In this document: positions 11,185-22,838 of the stretch, piece by piece
Position numbering within the stretch: position 1 is the stretch's first letter
Layout of the letters: every line of letters begins with the position of its first letter
From: Ascoidea rubescens DSM 1968
Lineage: Eukaryota > Ascomycota > Saccharomycetes > Ascoideales > Ascoideaceae
Direction of reading: 5' to 3'
Length of the DNA: 64,000 nucleotides
Assembly (NCBI RefSeq): GCF_001661345.1
Contig: NW_017962922.1
Coordinates: 248,001 to 312,000, forward strand
Program-made: the position numbers and the translations under genes
Notes under the pieces: model-generated
Databases searched by the model: none
The model's input: the letters and a program-made list of their open reading frames with translations, nothing else
What the model was told of the DNA's origin: nothing

Positions 11185-11463
11185 TATCTATCTAGGAGAG
11201 CTTTGACGTGAAGCACAGAACAGTGAGTATGGAACAAGATCTGTTACACCTCCTAAGGACTGAGAGATACCATTGACGATAGCTGGAACAGAAAAGTGGT
11301 GGAGAGTTGAGAGTGAAAATTGAACGTCAAATGGACCGAATTTCGCTCTGCGGTTTGATGCATAAGCCGGAAATCCCGGATATCAGGTGGACTGCCGGAA
11401 TGGGCGGCAGAAAACGCAGGAGAAGAAGCTGAAGAGGAGCTGGAAAAGACGACAGAGCAGGAG

Positions 11464-14400
11464 ATGTTTCTGAATGTGACCAAAGAACAGGATGAGAACC
11501 ATAGGCTAAGATTCGAGTGCCTCTTAACTTTCATCAACGTCGACAGGAGGGTGGTGTCCCTGGGCCAGAACACCGGCGCTGGTTCTGGACGTGGGCCCTC
11601 AGACAGCAGCAGCACCAATGGCAGCTCTCTTCCATACAGCAACCGTCGTGGCAACAGCCTGCGATCTTCAGACAGCATTCGTCCTGGAGAATTTGGTGGT
11701 GGTTTCAGCGACGACAACGCCAGCGACTCTGGTGGGTCTGGTGGTCGCAACAACCCAGAGCATGGCTACGTTCACAGTCTCAGATTACTAGGGGCTCAGA
11801 GTTTCACTGCCAGCCCAGGCGCAAATACAGAGAGGACTACCCAGCTAACCAATTTCAATGGCGATGAAGACGAAAGTCCCACTTCTAACAACCCCAATGG
11901 TCCTGACAGCGATCTTCAAAATAACTTTTTCGGCGACTTTTTCTCCAACCAAGACGACAACAACAGCACTGATCCCAATGCTAACCAAAACAATCAACCT
12001 CGTCGCACTGAATCAGACAACAGTCAATTGGGCATTTTCCCTTATTTATTAAATTCCATGCTGGCCTCAAATCTGCTTCCACAAAGCAACGTCTCCGAGG
12101 ATTTTGATGGTCTTTTTAGAGACTTGAACCACTTGAATTCCGATAATCATGACAATCACAACTACTCGAATGTAGACGCTGATGTTGCTTCATCTCAAAA
12201 CAATATTATTGGAAATGACGATAGATTTTTCAAGTACGTTTTTGCTGATAAGAATATCAATATCCAGAAAAAAAAAGATTATTTATTGAAAAAGTTGGCT
12301 CGTTTACGATCCTATAATCATCATAATAATTATAATGACAATGACAATGACAATGACAATGACAATGACAATGACAATGATAATGACAATGATAATGATA
12401 ATGATCATGACAATAACAATAACAATAACAATAATAATATTAATAATTACTACTCAAAGGACCCAAATGATGCTTATATAAAATTCAACTACAGAAACGA
12501 TTGTTTTTTCAACCATTTAAATAACGAAGAGTTCATGAATGGCATAAATATCTCAAATCTAAATAAAGTGCATGAAGTATCTTTTTCTCCTCACTTTGCT
12601 GTAAAATCACAGCCAGGCTCAAAATTCAACTTTGACAATAAATTTTCCTCTTTAAACATTAAATTTTTGGGAAAAAGAAAAATAGACTTTTCAACTGACA
12701 ACTACATGCTCTATAGTTCTTTTGATCCACATAATACCAGAAATACAAATACCAATAACAATACTACTAGCGTTTTAAATGATGATAATAATAACAACAA
12801 TAACAATAATAATAACAATAATAATCCACCTATCAATTTAAACATGACAGACAATACAAACATTAATCTAAATCGTGAAAATAATCCACCAATCACTCAA
12901 CGGTTCAATGATAACTTAAATAATAATATTAATAATGAAACCTTTTTAAGATCACAGCCCAATATCAATAATGACATCTTTGAAGAAACAAACAATCTAT
13001 TGCACAATACAACACCCTCTAATGATTCAAATTTTGTCTCGGAGGACAATTACACAAATTTTAAATATAAAGGGAATTTATTATCTGCTTCCAAAAAATA
13101 TTCAAATGTCATGTTTTATGCCATCAAATCTGAAATATTTATTTTGGGCATAAATGAAGTAACAGGTTTACCCTTGAAACATCCACTATTGAGATTCAAT
13201 ACAATTCCATACGATCGAAACAACCGGGAACAGTTCATGAGAGACCGCCTTGCTGCAATCAATTACTCATTTCCTTACTCAATTAATTGCTTGAAAGTTT
13301 CAACGTTTTTAGATAGAGAAGTATTAGCCGTCACCACTGATGATGGAAGAATACTAATCTGGTTTACAGATATACTACTCGAAAGATCAAACTGTTTTAT
13401 CCGTGACTATATCGATAAAAAAGCTAATGATCGTTTGAAAAATTTAAATAGTTTCTCAAATTCCCCAAGAATAAATTTGGAATTTACTGATCAATTTAAT
13501 CACTCAAATACTTCCAATAAAGAGGACTTGTTTCACAACCATCCCAATTTTCAACTTAGAGTTGGCTTATCGGCTTGGTCAATTGATTTTCATAATAAAT
13601 ATAACATGATTGCTGTTGGAGATAATAGTAAAACAATCACCTTGTTTTATTTAGCTACCGAACACAGTGAAGCAACTTTTTATGCAGTAACAACAAATGA
13701 ATTGATGCATAACATACCTGATATTTCTTTTATAAACAATGATGAAGAAGATGATGACGATGAATATTATGATGATGATGATGATGATGATGATAACGAA
13801 TATTGGGACAATGATAATCAAGATAGTAATTCGGATGAGAAAAATTCTGGCTCTTTTACAAATTATGAAAATGGAAAAAAGAAAAACATACATTCACGCT
13901 TGAAAAGTAGTCCTGTATCGTCGATGTTAAATATAACTGTGCATATCGCTGCTACTGCTATATTTGGTGAACTAGTTATTTTTGAATTTAAAATGGAAAA
14001 AGTTTTTGGTCCAAGAGGACCCAGTTATTTGGATTTGCTGAATTTTTGCTTAACACACGATATAGATTTTGATGAAAATATTGGCGTTGCTGATTTAACT
14101 AGTGATTCTATTGAAATAAATACAGACAACCAAAATGAAATCTATGAAACAGCAGAAGAAACACAAACCGAACTATCAAGTGTTTCAAGTATTTCAAGTG
14201 ATGAAAGACATAATATTGATGAGAAACAAAAATTATTTCAAAAAATGAAAAAATTATCTAAATTAAAATTCTCCAGAGTTAAATTTTCAACTCCCATCAT
14301 AATTTCGCGTCAGGTTTTAGACGAAGATGGATGGACAGTCAATACAATAAATAAAAAATATTTCAAAAAAGTTTCTTCATTGAATTTATTGCTTGGAGAT

Positions 14401-15531
14401 ACATACATTGATCAAAGTGAATTGATTCAATCATTTTTAAAAAAAAGTGAAATTTTAGATGGAGAAAGTGATCCAATGGTATCTGACGATTTAGGTATAT
14501 CAAAAAATTTGCATTTTTTTAATGTTCCAGTAATAGATCGTTCACTAATATCTTTGATGAGCGAATTCCGAATTACTACATCTTCTGATTTGAATGCTTT
14601 GCTTCGATTCATAGGCGGAATTCATTACATTCTTCCCTCTCTTGATGATACAGATCTGGAGGATGATCCTAATGATTCACCGATTGGGAATAATAATCGT
14701 AATCATCTCATTAATCGTTCAAGACCCAACTTTATATCCAACAATAGTAGTTTCTCGAATAGAGAACATAGAAACAATTCAAACGGCAGAAGTGATAGTG
14801 CAAAATCATTGGATTCTCGCAGCATAAAAAACTTTTCAACATTGGATGATACAATTAAGAGATACAGAAAATTCTATGACGCATATTATTTGAAAGTTCA
14901 GCGGAAACGAAAAAAAACGTATAAAAGTATAAACGGAAAAAAATACTGGCAACCAATAGCAGAATTAAATAATGAATTTCAAAAACATGTGCTATTGGTT
15001 ACCACCAAAACAAGATTAGGAATATTCAATCCAAACAAATTAATTTGCAATGCTGGTACAAATTCTATATTTTCCTTTAATATAGATGAAAATAATTCAT
15101 TATTAGAAATACTAGATGTAGACCATGGTGGTCGAATGGAAGAGCTTACCGCAGCAAATCGAATATCAATTTCAATCTTGATACCGGATTTATCTGCTAT
15201 TGTCATTGCAACTCAATCAGGTGTAATTTCAGTTTTCAGATTAACTACATTCAGAGGATTGTATGGGTTTCGGCAAGAGTTAATTTTTCCAAACGTTTAT
15301 AAAACATCAATCAAAGGACATGGAATGCTCAAATCAATAAGTGGGCTAGCTGTAAGAAAGGTGGGATTCAGTGATAGCTATGTTGATTTGAATGATAATG
15401 CGCAGCGAAAAAATGGAATCTATTCGCAAGACAAATATTTCATCTATGTTACTTATATCAATGGGGAAACACTATGTTATGAAATATACGCAGAAGAAGA
15501 TAAGCTGATTCTTAATTCATTAATTATATAA
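11464..15531 (+). CDS. Large Crt10-like WD-type protein, Asn/Asp-rich
   Basis: A 1,355-aa protein. The N-terminal third is Ser/Gly/Asn-rich, with an Asp-Asn repeat (about residues 288-325) and poly-Asn. A beta-propeller-like core starts near residue 520 (AIKSEIFILGINEV, LAVTTDDGRILIW, GLSAWSIDFHNKYNMIAVGDNSKTITLFY, HNIPDISF). The 'A/SW-x-ID/A ... IAV-x-x-NS/T-x-x-ITLF' block followed by 'HNIPDISF' resembles fungal Crt10, a regulator of ribonucleotide reductase genes, often described as a WD40-type protein. The blades are interrupted by acidic insertions (residues about 762-795) and Ser-rich loops. The C-terminus ends in a blade-like stretch (YFIYVTYINGETLCYEIY). The identification is by motif memory. 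The first ATG is used; the first 600 coding bases are markedly GC-richer than the rest. Confidence 0.6.
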   Translation: MFLNVTKEQDENHRLRFECLLTFINVDRRVVSLGQNTGAGSGRGPSDSSSTNGSSLPYSNRRGNSLRSSDSIRPGEFGGGFSDDNASDSGGSGGRNNPEHGYVHSLRLLGAQSFTASPGANTERTTQLTNFNGDEDESPTSNNPNGPDSDLQNNFFGDFFSNQDDNNSTDPNANQNNQPRRTESDNSQLGIFPYLLNSMLASNLLPQSNVSEDFDGLFRDLNHLNSDNHDNHNYSNVDADVASSQNNIIGNDDRFFKYVFADKNINIQKKKDYLLKKLARLRSYNHHNNYNDNDNDNDNDNDNDNDNDNDNDNDHDNNNNNNNNNINNYYSKDPNDAYIKFNYRNDCFFNHLNNEEFMNGINISNLNKVHEVSFSPHFAVKSQPGSKFNFDNKFSSLNIKFLGKRKIDFSTDNYMLYSSFDPHNTRNTNTNNNTTSVLNDDNNNNNNNNNNNNNPPINLNMTDNTNINLNRENNPPITQRFNDNLNNNINNETFLRSQPNINNDIFEETNNLLHNTTPSNDSNFVSEDNYTNFKYKGNLLSASKKYSNVMFYAIKSEIFILGINEVTGLPLKHPLLRFNTIPYDRNNREQFMRDRLAAINYSFPYSINCLKVSTFLDREVLAVTTDDGRILIWFTDILLERSNCFIRDYIDKKANDRLKNLNSFSNSPRINLEFTDQFNHSNTSNKEDLFHNHPNFQLRVGLSAWSIDFHNKYNMIAVGDNSKTITLFYLATEHSEATFYAVTTNELMHNIPDISFINNDEEDDDDEYYDDDDDDDDNEYWDNDNQDSNSDEKNSGSFTNYENGKKKNIHSRLKSSPVSSMLNITVHIAATAIFGELVIFEFKMEKVFGPRGPSYLDLLNFCLTHDIDFDENIGVADLTSDSIEINTDNQNEIYETAEETQTELSSVSSISSDERHNIDEKQKLFQKMKKLSKLKFSRVKFSTPIIISRQVLDEDGWTVNTINKKYFKKVSSLNLLLGDTYIDQSELIQSFLKKSEILDGESDPMVSDDLGISKNLHFFNVPVIDRSLISLMSEFRITTSSDLNALLRFIGGIHYILPSLDDTDLEDDPNDSPIGNNNRNHLINRSRPNFISNNSSFSNREHRNNSNGRSDSAKSLDSRSIKNFSTLDDTIKRYRKFYDAYYLKVQRKRKKTYKSINGKKYWQPIAELNNEFQKHVLLVTTKTRLGIFNPNKLICNAGTNSIFSFNIDENNSLLEILDVDHGGRMEELTAANRISISILIPDLSAIVIATQSGVISVFRLTTFRGLYGFRQELIFPNVYKTSIKGHGMLKSISGLAVRKVGFSDSYVDLNDNAQRKNGIYSQDKYFIYVTYINGETLCYEIYAEEDKLILNSLII
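12331..12440 (+). repeat. 6-bp Asp-Asn microsatellite in the CRT10-like gene
   Basis: GACAAT/GATAAT units in tandem encode alternating Asp-Asn followed by poly-Asn. It is in frame and lies in the disordered N-terminal third. Confidence 0.85.
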
Positions 15532-15917
15532 AGTAAAAAAATCAATGGTTTATAGCAATAACATTGGATGTTTTTCTTGTTTTTTTTTCTTGTTTTTTTC
15601 TTGTTTTTATGGAACAAAATTGTGTATTTTCGGTATTGCAAAAAATTTCGATGCATGCTTTGTTGAAATTCTTGCTTTTAAAAAGTGAACATCTATTGGA
15701 AAACAAAACCTAGAATATTAAAATAAAAAAATACATATGAATACTTGATAAGACAAGAAGAGAATTAGAATCATTCGAATCAATTCCTAAACTAAATATA
15801 AATTTTGATATGCATGCACAAATTTTATTAACCGCAATTTGATAATTCATTACTGTATTTTCTAAACGTTTTGTGCTCTTGATTGGACTAAATATCAAAT
15901 AACACAACGTTGATAAT
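15532..15917. other. Convergent intergenic region, T/A-rich
   Basis: This is the shared 3' region of the CRT10-like gene and NDUFB9. It contains TTTTTTTCTTG repeats (about 15575-15606) and AT-rich DNA consistent with two polyadenylation regions. No gene is seen. Confidence 0.5.
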
Positions 15918-16247
15918 CTAAACATCAGATGGGTAAGGAGTGTCCAACTTGGGAGGAACAACCCTTTCGTATTTGGTACCTCCTGGTCTTCCGGGAGGAA
16001 TAATTGGATCAGGATGTCTAAGCTCATAGAGTAAGCCTTGAGTTTCCCTTATGATTTTGTTTAGTTCTTTTGGATCAGAAACATCTTTGTTAATGTCAAA
16101 CTTTCTTCGGAGCTCCATGCATTGTTTTCTGTATAAATCTCTTCTGAAAATCCAGTTTCTAGCTAGCCTCAAAGATTGGAGATAATAGCTGCAGACCAAC
16201 TTTCTGTTGGCAGCAGTAAATGGCAATGGTAATGGAGCAGAGGACAT
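15918..16247 (-). CDS. Complex I LYR subunit NDUFB9 (B22)
   Basis: A 109-aa LYR-motif accessory subunit of mitochondrial NADH:ubiquinone oxidoreductase, peripheral arm side of the distal membrane domain. It has the family's short three-helix form: VCSYYLQSLRLARNW, then the RRDLYRKQCMELRRKFD segment, then the Pro-rich tail with HPDPIIPPGRPGGTKYER that is characteristic of B22. The length is like that of fungal orthologues (the human protein is longer at the C-terminus). The ATG at 16247 gives MSSAPLPLPF; further upstream only TTG is available. NDUFB9 relatives dock a mitochondrial acyl carrier protein, and an ACP gene pair lies in this window at 31009-32175. Its presence shows the yeast retains complex I. 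Confidence 0.88.
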   Translation of the reverse strand: MSSAPLPLPFTAANRKLVCSYYLQSLRLARNWIFRRDLYRKQCMELRRKFDINKDVSDPKELNKIIRETQGLLYELRHPDPIIPPGRPGGTKYERVVPPKLDTPYPSDV

Positions 16248-16833
16248 TGTTACTATCGCTTTTGAAGGGAAGATGAATAACAGCTGCAAGTGTTGGTATC
16301 AGCTCCAACTTCTCCAAATGCCAAATTATTAAAGACGAAAACCTCATTGGTTTAGTGGATAAATCCGCGCAGTGGGAGAACCGGAAAGAAAACCGGCTAT
16401 CCATGGCATTCCGTAAAGCAGGATAACTCCACCCGTGTCTAATATCCGGTGCTGGATCACACACCCATGCACGGATTCTAATGTCCGCTCCGGCTGTGTT
16501 TTTATTGACATTTTGCTTAATTGGGAAAAAGCATTTGATTACTGCACTTTCAAACACAATTCATGTTTATTTATAATGTTTCTACATTTATTAATGCTGT
16601 GGTTTCCTTTATTTTCTGTTTGATCTGACATTCTTGATCTGTTGTGATCCATTTTGATCTGGGTTTTTATTTATCTTTATTTTTGATTTTTTTGATTTTT
16701 TTGATTGTTTTTGATTTGCATTTGGCTTTTTCACTTTTTGTTTTCTATCTGGGCTCAGCGAGTGATAGTGATTTATCATAATCTTTGTAGCAAAAGTTTA
16801 TTTTTTTCTCTTCATGAGAATATCATTGAAATA
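16248..16833. promoter_or_regulatory. Divergent promoter region with ACCGG motifs and TTTTTGA repeats
   Basis: The NDUFB9 side (16330-16500) is GC-richer and contains several CCGG cores (GAACCGGAAA, AACCGGCTAT, ATCCGGTGCT, CTCCGGCTGT). The side of the downstream plus-strand gene is T-rich, with tandem TTTTTGAT units (about 16676-16720) and repeated TGATCTG. No gene is recognised. Confidence 0.45.
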
Positions 16834-19800
16834 ATGGATCTTGATATTTCAAACTATCTTCAAAGTTTAAGAGAATTAAATGATAAAAGGGTCAGAGAAG
16901 ACGAACAATTAGCAAGAACATTAGAGGAAGATATCAGAAAAAGGAAGTCTCACAGTGCAAATTTTTACTCGCATTATAACAGCCAGTATGGCGAAGAAGA
17001 TCAAGATCATGGTAAGTATGGTTGACTTTTGGGGTTTTTTTTATGTCAATTCTATCTGTTTATTCTAACAAAGTATTCTTTTTTTTCTTTGCCTACAGAT
17101 TCTGACAACTCAATTACTATGTCAGTAAAGTCTCTTGATCTAGATTTTAATGCTTACAAAAAGTCAATTTTGAAAGATGATACCAATAGCACTAATGACA
17201 GTTCAATTATTAAAAGACAACTGACGATCAAAAGATCAAGGGAAGTATACACCAAAAATCGCCGGAAACCGTCTTCAAATCTGTCTTTTAACAATACCTT
17301 TGATCCAAATATCAACAATATTAACAATAATAAGGATATTACAAATGTTAATTTGCAAAACTATGATGATGCCTATGATGAACAAATGTTGAATTTGTTG
17401 TCTCCAATTGCTAGACAATTATCACCTTCAAAAGCTACTCAATTAAATATTGCAAATGACGGTTATACAAATAATAATGTTAACATAAACAAACCAAAAA
17501 TTAATAAAAACAAACCTCTACCTGATATATTTGAACATAGCAATCCCATTGACAAAGACTTGTCTTATGAATCTGATAAAGAAAATATTAATTATAAAAA
17601 TAATTACAATAATAATTATAACAATGATAATAATAATAATAGTAATAATAACAAAAATAATTATAACAACTTTAATAGCAATTACAACAATGATTCAATC
17701 GATTTTTCAAATAGCCCTCTAAAATACCAGTCCGCTTATAATTTTGATAAAATTGAAAACCTCCAAAAAAAATTTGATGAAAGTTTATCTTTATTGAAAA
17801 ATTCTCAAAATTCTCAAAATTCTTTTTCTAAACAAAATAATTCAAACAAAAATTCTTCTAATAAACTACAGTACACCATTGATGATTTGGACAATTTAGA
17901 TAACCTAGACGACTTGGATGAAATCAGGAAAAAAATTGACAATACCTCTTTTCGTTCCAACTATAATGAAACAACGGTTTTGGCTGATATCACAAGCAGT
18001 GTTTTGAGAAATTCTGAAAGAAGAGAAAACCGCATTAAAAGTCTTGATCTAAACTTGAATGACAATTTATATCCTGAAAATGACTTGAACTCTAATTTTA
18101 ACAAACCTTTGACCACTCAAACAAGAAATGAGCCACCAAATGTTTTTTTTAATAACTCGATTATGAAAAGATTGCAAAACTTTTCAACTAAAACTAATTT
18201 TGATGAAAGAAATTTTGATTATCAGGAATTTTTAGAATTTAAAAGGAAAAATTCCATTAAAATTGTCCCTGAACCTTCTTTTCCTTTAAGCTTATCCAAA
18301 GAAAATCGAAAATCAACCTCTTTTACAATCCATAGTGAGCCTGCTGCCAATTATTATGATCAAAATACAAATAATGAATATATCAACGAAAAACCACTCA
18401 TCCTGCCCTCTCGAATTATTAATTTGTCTGATGTGGAATCTGATTCCGAATCTGACCTAGAAAATAATTTTAATAAAAATAATGAGCTAAATCAAACAGC
18501 TTTAAAAAGCTCTTCTGAAGCTAAAACCAATGGTGATATTGAAATCTTATCTATCGATAGCAGTGAGGAAAGTTCAGATGAAAAATATAAGATCAACCCT
18601 GATTCGATGGATCTTTTAAGAAAGTTATCTCAAAGATCTGCTAAAATCACATCCAAAAGAAAATTACCTTCACCTCCTCCTACAAGCAATTCTCCAAGCA
18701 AAATTGAACTGCCTACCAAAATAATTTCAAATGCAACACTGAATTCTAGCTTGTCAATCTCAGAATCTCATTTAAACTTGATTTCCAAATTATCTAAGAA
18801 ATCAGAAGAGTTATTGGGAAAAAACAACACTCGATCTACTTTAGGTCCAACACCAAAAACATCAAATAGAAACTTGAAAAGTGTTAACAACTCCAAGAAA
18901 AACAAACCTGAAAGTGAATCAAGCAAGCTTCTAACTTTATTGAAAAAACATGATGAAAAAATTAAAATGCAAAAAAAGAGTTCTTTTAAAAATATCAACA
19001 CTAAAATTTTCACGCCTAATGCTCCAGATTTTAAGGAAGACGTCCTTTCAAATCCCAAACCAAAAACAGCTCCAAAAAAGCATTTTATTGATTACAATTC
19101 TACACCAGCTACCAAGGCTATAAAAGAACCGGTTTCACAACTGAAAAGTGGTTCCAATGATTTCAATGAAAGAAGGAATAGATTTGAAAAAATTGGTGAG
19201 CCTGTAGATCTTCCAAAAACTCCTCAAACAAATTGTAAAGTTTTTGTCAATTTAAAGGAATTGCCTAAAGCCAATTCTGACTTCAAGTCAAAAATCACTT
19301 CTATGAGTGCATCCCCAGTAAGAAATAATGGTTTTATTGCTCCTAAGATGATGTATAGAAGTGTTTCTCCTGTTAAAACTGATTCTACTTTTAATAAACA
19401 AAATTCAAAATTTACGTCCAATTTGATGAATTTTCAGTCTTCTTCACTGAACGAATTTGAAAAATCTTTATCATCAAAGCATCAATCAAATAAGTTAGTT
19501 TCTCCAAAATCAAGAGTTAAACAAGCAATGGAGTTTTATATGAATTCAACAGGAAATGCTAATAGCATATCTCCTACCATGCAAAACAAAGATGATTTAA
19601 GTAATCTTGAAGACAAAGGCTATTTGAATGATGACACACCAGATTTTGTTGCTCGGAAAATCATTAACACTCAAAAATTAAATAACAATAAATTAAAGAA
19701 TAATTTCAATTCAAATGAGGACTCACCTTTTTTGAAAAAAACTGAAAATCAAAGTTTAGATTTACTTCAAAAGAATAATTTTTCAAATGAAACTGGAATT

Positions 19801-22392
19801 AGCGGTTTTACTAGTAACAATACAAAACCTTTGAATATAGTTAATCCAAAAATAATTAACTACAAATATGTTGCTCATGTTCAAAAAACCAATGAAGACA
19901 ATGATAAAAGAAATCTTAATCAATATTCGCCTGGCCGATCACCCCAGGCTGTCAATTCTTTTAACACTCCAACTAAACCACATTCTAATCAAATTGAGGT
20001 AATAAATTTAGACGATGAAGATGATGACTGGAGCATCCAAGAGATCTCACCACCTAAACCTACAAAGTATAAAGGTGGTTTTATTTCAAGTGCTATACAA
20101 AAAAACAATTCTAGATCTGCATCTCCATTCAAAAGCAATAGTTTTAACAAATTGGCTGACATAAGTTACCACGATAATTCAATTATCGATACTACTGATA
20201 CATTAGAAGTTTCGCCACTAAAACCAAAAGACAAGGGTTTTTTTATTGCAAGTGCAATAAAAAGAACTCATTCATCAAGACCTTCTCGTAACAACTCCAC
20301 CGTCGACAGATATATTCCAATGCCCACTGCCGAACATGCTTTATTTGCTGTTGCTGCTGCAAAAGCACCGGCAATGAAAAAATCAACGGCCAATAAGCTG
20401 GATTTTTCACCAGTTGATAGAAGAACGTACTGGGGTTCTCCATCACCACCTAAGAAAAACTTGGAATCAATCGCTGAAAAAAACGAGTCTACTAAACCAA
20501 TGAAAAAAAATGTGAATAGAGCAGACTCAGACGAAAAAAATGATTGGATAAATAGTGCCATGCATGCTTTTCCTAATCATACTCAACCATCACCTAATAG
20601 AGTTGACTCGAAAATACCAAGTAGAGAAGCTAGTCCAACTAGAAGCCATATTGCAAAATTCAACAGAATGATTGATCAAGAGAATCAAGAAAAGGATTGG
20701 CTAGCCAGTGCTTTGCAAAAATCTCCTGGGAAACACATTACTTCTCTAGATGAATTAAAAAACTTGCAAGACACATCAATCACTCAAAGTGCTTCAAAGC
20801 GTTTTGGATCAATTAAAAATCGAATTAATAATTTCAATGAAATAAACAAATTAAATGAGCAGAATGAAGAAAATCAAGAAAATGAAGCCGAAGAGGAAGT
20901 TGTTGCCATACAAGATCAGATTGTTGATCTTAAAGCTATATCGTTAAAAAAAACTAACCGAGAGCAAAACAAAGTTTTGAATCAAAATTTTGCAATTGAA
21001 ATGCCTAAAGTTTCTTTAAAAAAAGTCGATAAAGATGTCAAGAAAACCACAAAAGATTTTAACTCAGATTTTCCGCCAATATTTGCTCAATTAAAAAAAG
21101 CACCTCCTTCACCAAAAAAAGTTGATTCGATTCCAGAAGCTTTAAACCAAATTAATGTTCTTAGAAAAACCTCCATAAAAAAGTTAAGGGAAAATAGTAT
21201 CCCTGAAGCTATTACTAAAATTAAGAGCTTAAAATCTCCAAAAGAAGTTGAAAAAGACTATGAAGAATTGCCTGAAGCATTAGAGAAAATTGAAAAATTA
21301 AAACCAGCTGCTGTTGTTGAGAAACCTAAAGAAGATGATCCCGAAGCTTTAAAACAATTGAGTAAAATTGGGGTGAATTTGTTTTCCAACCATATTAAGT
21401 CCAAGGTTGAGAAAAGAAAATCAAAAGGATCAGATGATGGATTGGAAACAATTTTGAAAACATCAGCTCATAAACTAAACAAAATTGAAGGCAAGCAAAA
21501 GACCAATGAAACAAATCTTGATGAAGAGGTGGACTGGGTTCAAACCGCTAGAAGAAGAAAATCAGTTATTGATATTGATGGAATGGTCCGAAAAGATGAG
21601 AGCCTTGAAAAGGGTCCAGAATGGGTTAATGCTGCATTATCAAAAAGAAAATCATATTCTTCAATTAAAGATTTTGGGAATAAATCAAAAGAAGATGATA
21701 ATAGTCAATCGATTAAATGGGTAGCAGCTGCTAGAACAAGAAAAACCCTTCCACTAGCAACTAAAAATGATTCGCCTAGCAAAAATTTTGCCTTTGAAGA
21801 TGAAGAAAACCAAGTTGAATGGATTTCAAAAGCAAAGTCTAAAAAATCTTCTAACGATTTGAATCATTTAATGCAAGTGGAAAATAAATCAAACAATTAT
21901 AAAAAAAATAACGAAAAAGTGGATTGGGTTGATGATGTCAAATCTGGCAAACCAATTGCTAACTTTGCTAAAGTGAATGATACTGGTCTTGATTCTTTTT
22001 CCAATAATTTGCGCTCTCCATCAAGCAATAACTCAGAATCATTGATAAGTTCAATTACGTCTAGCATCTTTGACATGGACCATGCCATGCCTCATAACTA
22101 TTCCATGAACTCTTTCAATACTTCCATTGCTTCAAACATAGATTTTTCAACTTCAACAGTTGATCAGTTGCTGGTAAGTCCAAGCAGAATTGACTCAATC
22201 AAAAAAAATTTAGCCGATTTTTCTAACAGAAAAATATCAAAATCTTCTCTTCCTGCTTCCACCCAAAGAATTCTATCTTTTAGAGTAAGCGGTAAAGCAG
22301 GAAATCCTTACAGATCTGATTTTTCAAATATCAGTACTATTGAAGACGATCCTAGTAATGAAACCCTTGACTTACATGATTTTGTTCGATAA
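16834..22392 (+). CDS. 1,823-aa disordered repeat protein, two exons, function unknown
   Basis: Join 16834-17011 and 17099-22392. Splicing fuses a short charged helix-like N-terminus (MDLDISNYLQSLRELNDKR, EDEQLARTLEEDIRKRK) to a huge Asn/Ser/Lys-rich region. The C-terminal 900 residues carry two repeat families. One is an aromatic 'W-I/V/L-x-x-A' motif: DWINSAMHAF, DWLASALQKS, DWVQTARRRKS, EWVNAALSKRKS, KWVAAARTRK and EWISKAKSKKS, plus Phe variants GGFISSAIQKN and GFFIASAIKRT. The other is four PEAL-like repeats: IPEALNQINVL, IPEAITKIKSL, LPEALEKIEKL and DPEALKQLSKI. The motif set recalls filamentous-fungal DUF4045 proteins as I remember them, but the gelsolin repeats found in some of those are absent. 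No transmembrane segment or catalytic domain is seen. A cytoskeletal or scaffold role would be a guess. The ATG at 16834 starts the charged exon. Confidence 0.75.
17012..17098 (+). other. Intron of the 1,823-aa gene (87 bp)
   Basis: GTAAGT donor at 17012, branch-like TTCTAAC at 17063-17069, pyrimidine tract and CAG acceptor ending at 17098. Removal keeps the frame (Gly/Asp codon split after its first base). Without splicing the upstream frame stops at 17025. Confidence 0.88.
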
Positions 22393-22838
22393 GCTGCCAA
22401 AAGACTTATTGTATTTTGGTTAAAAATTTTAATTTTTTGAGTTTTTGATAATATTATTTTATGAATTACAATTTTTTTTAACCGTTTCTGTATCTTTTAC
22501 TTTTAGACAATTTTTTATATTTTGTTTCACCTATTTATTTTGTTAATACCCTTTATTTTTACCTGAATTTTATCGTTTTATATACCTTCTCTTATTTCGT
22601 TGAAGCTAAGACTTCACTTGAGCTTTATAATTAATAAAACGTTTTTATTTATTATACCTTTATTGCAAAAAAAAACAAAAAAACTGCTTAATAATTAATA
22701 GAAGAAGTAAAAATCTTTAAAATTTTATAAATAAAAAAAATAATTTAAAAAAAGAAATAAAAAACGCTATTTATATATATCTATAATATATATATTGATG
22801 TTTATGTTTGAATGTATGTATTAATGTGATAGAAACAA
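22393..22838. other. Convergent intergenic region, AT-rich
   Basis: 3' regions of the 1,823-aa gene and PPN1. It is very AT-rich, with A-runs near 22660-22760 and TATATATAT near 22775-22797. No gene is seen. Confidence 0.5.
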
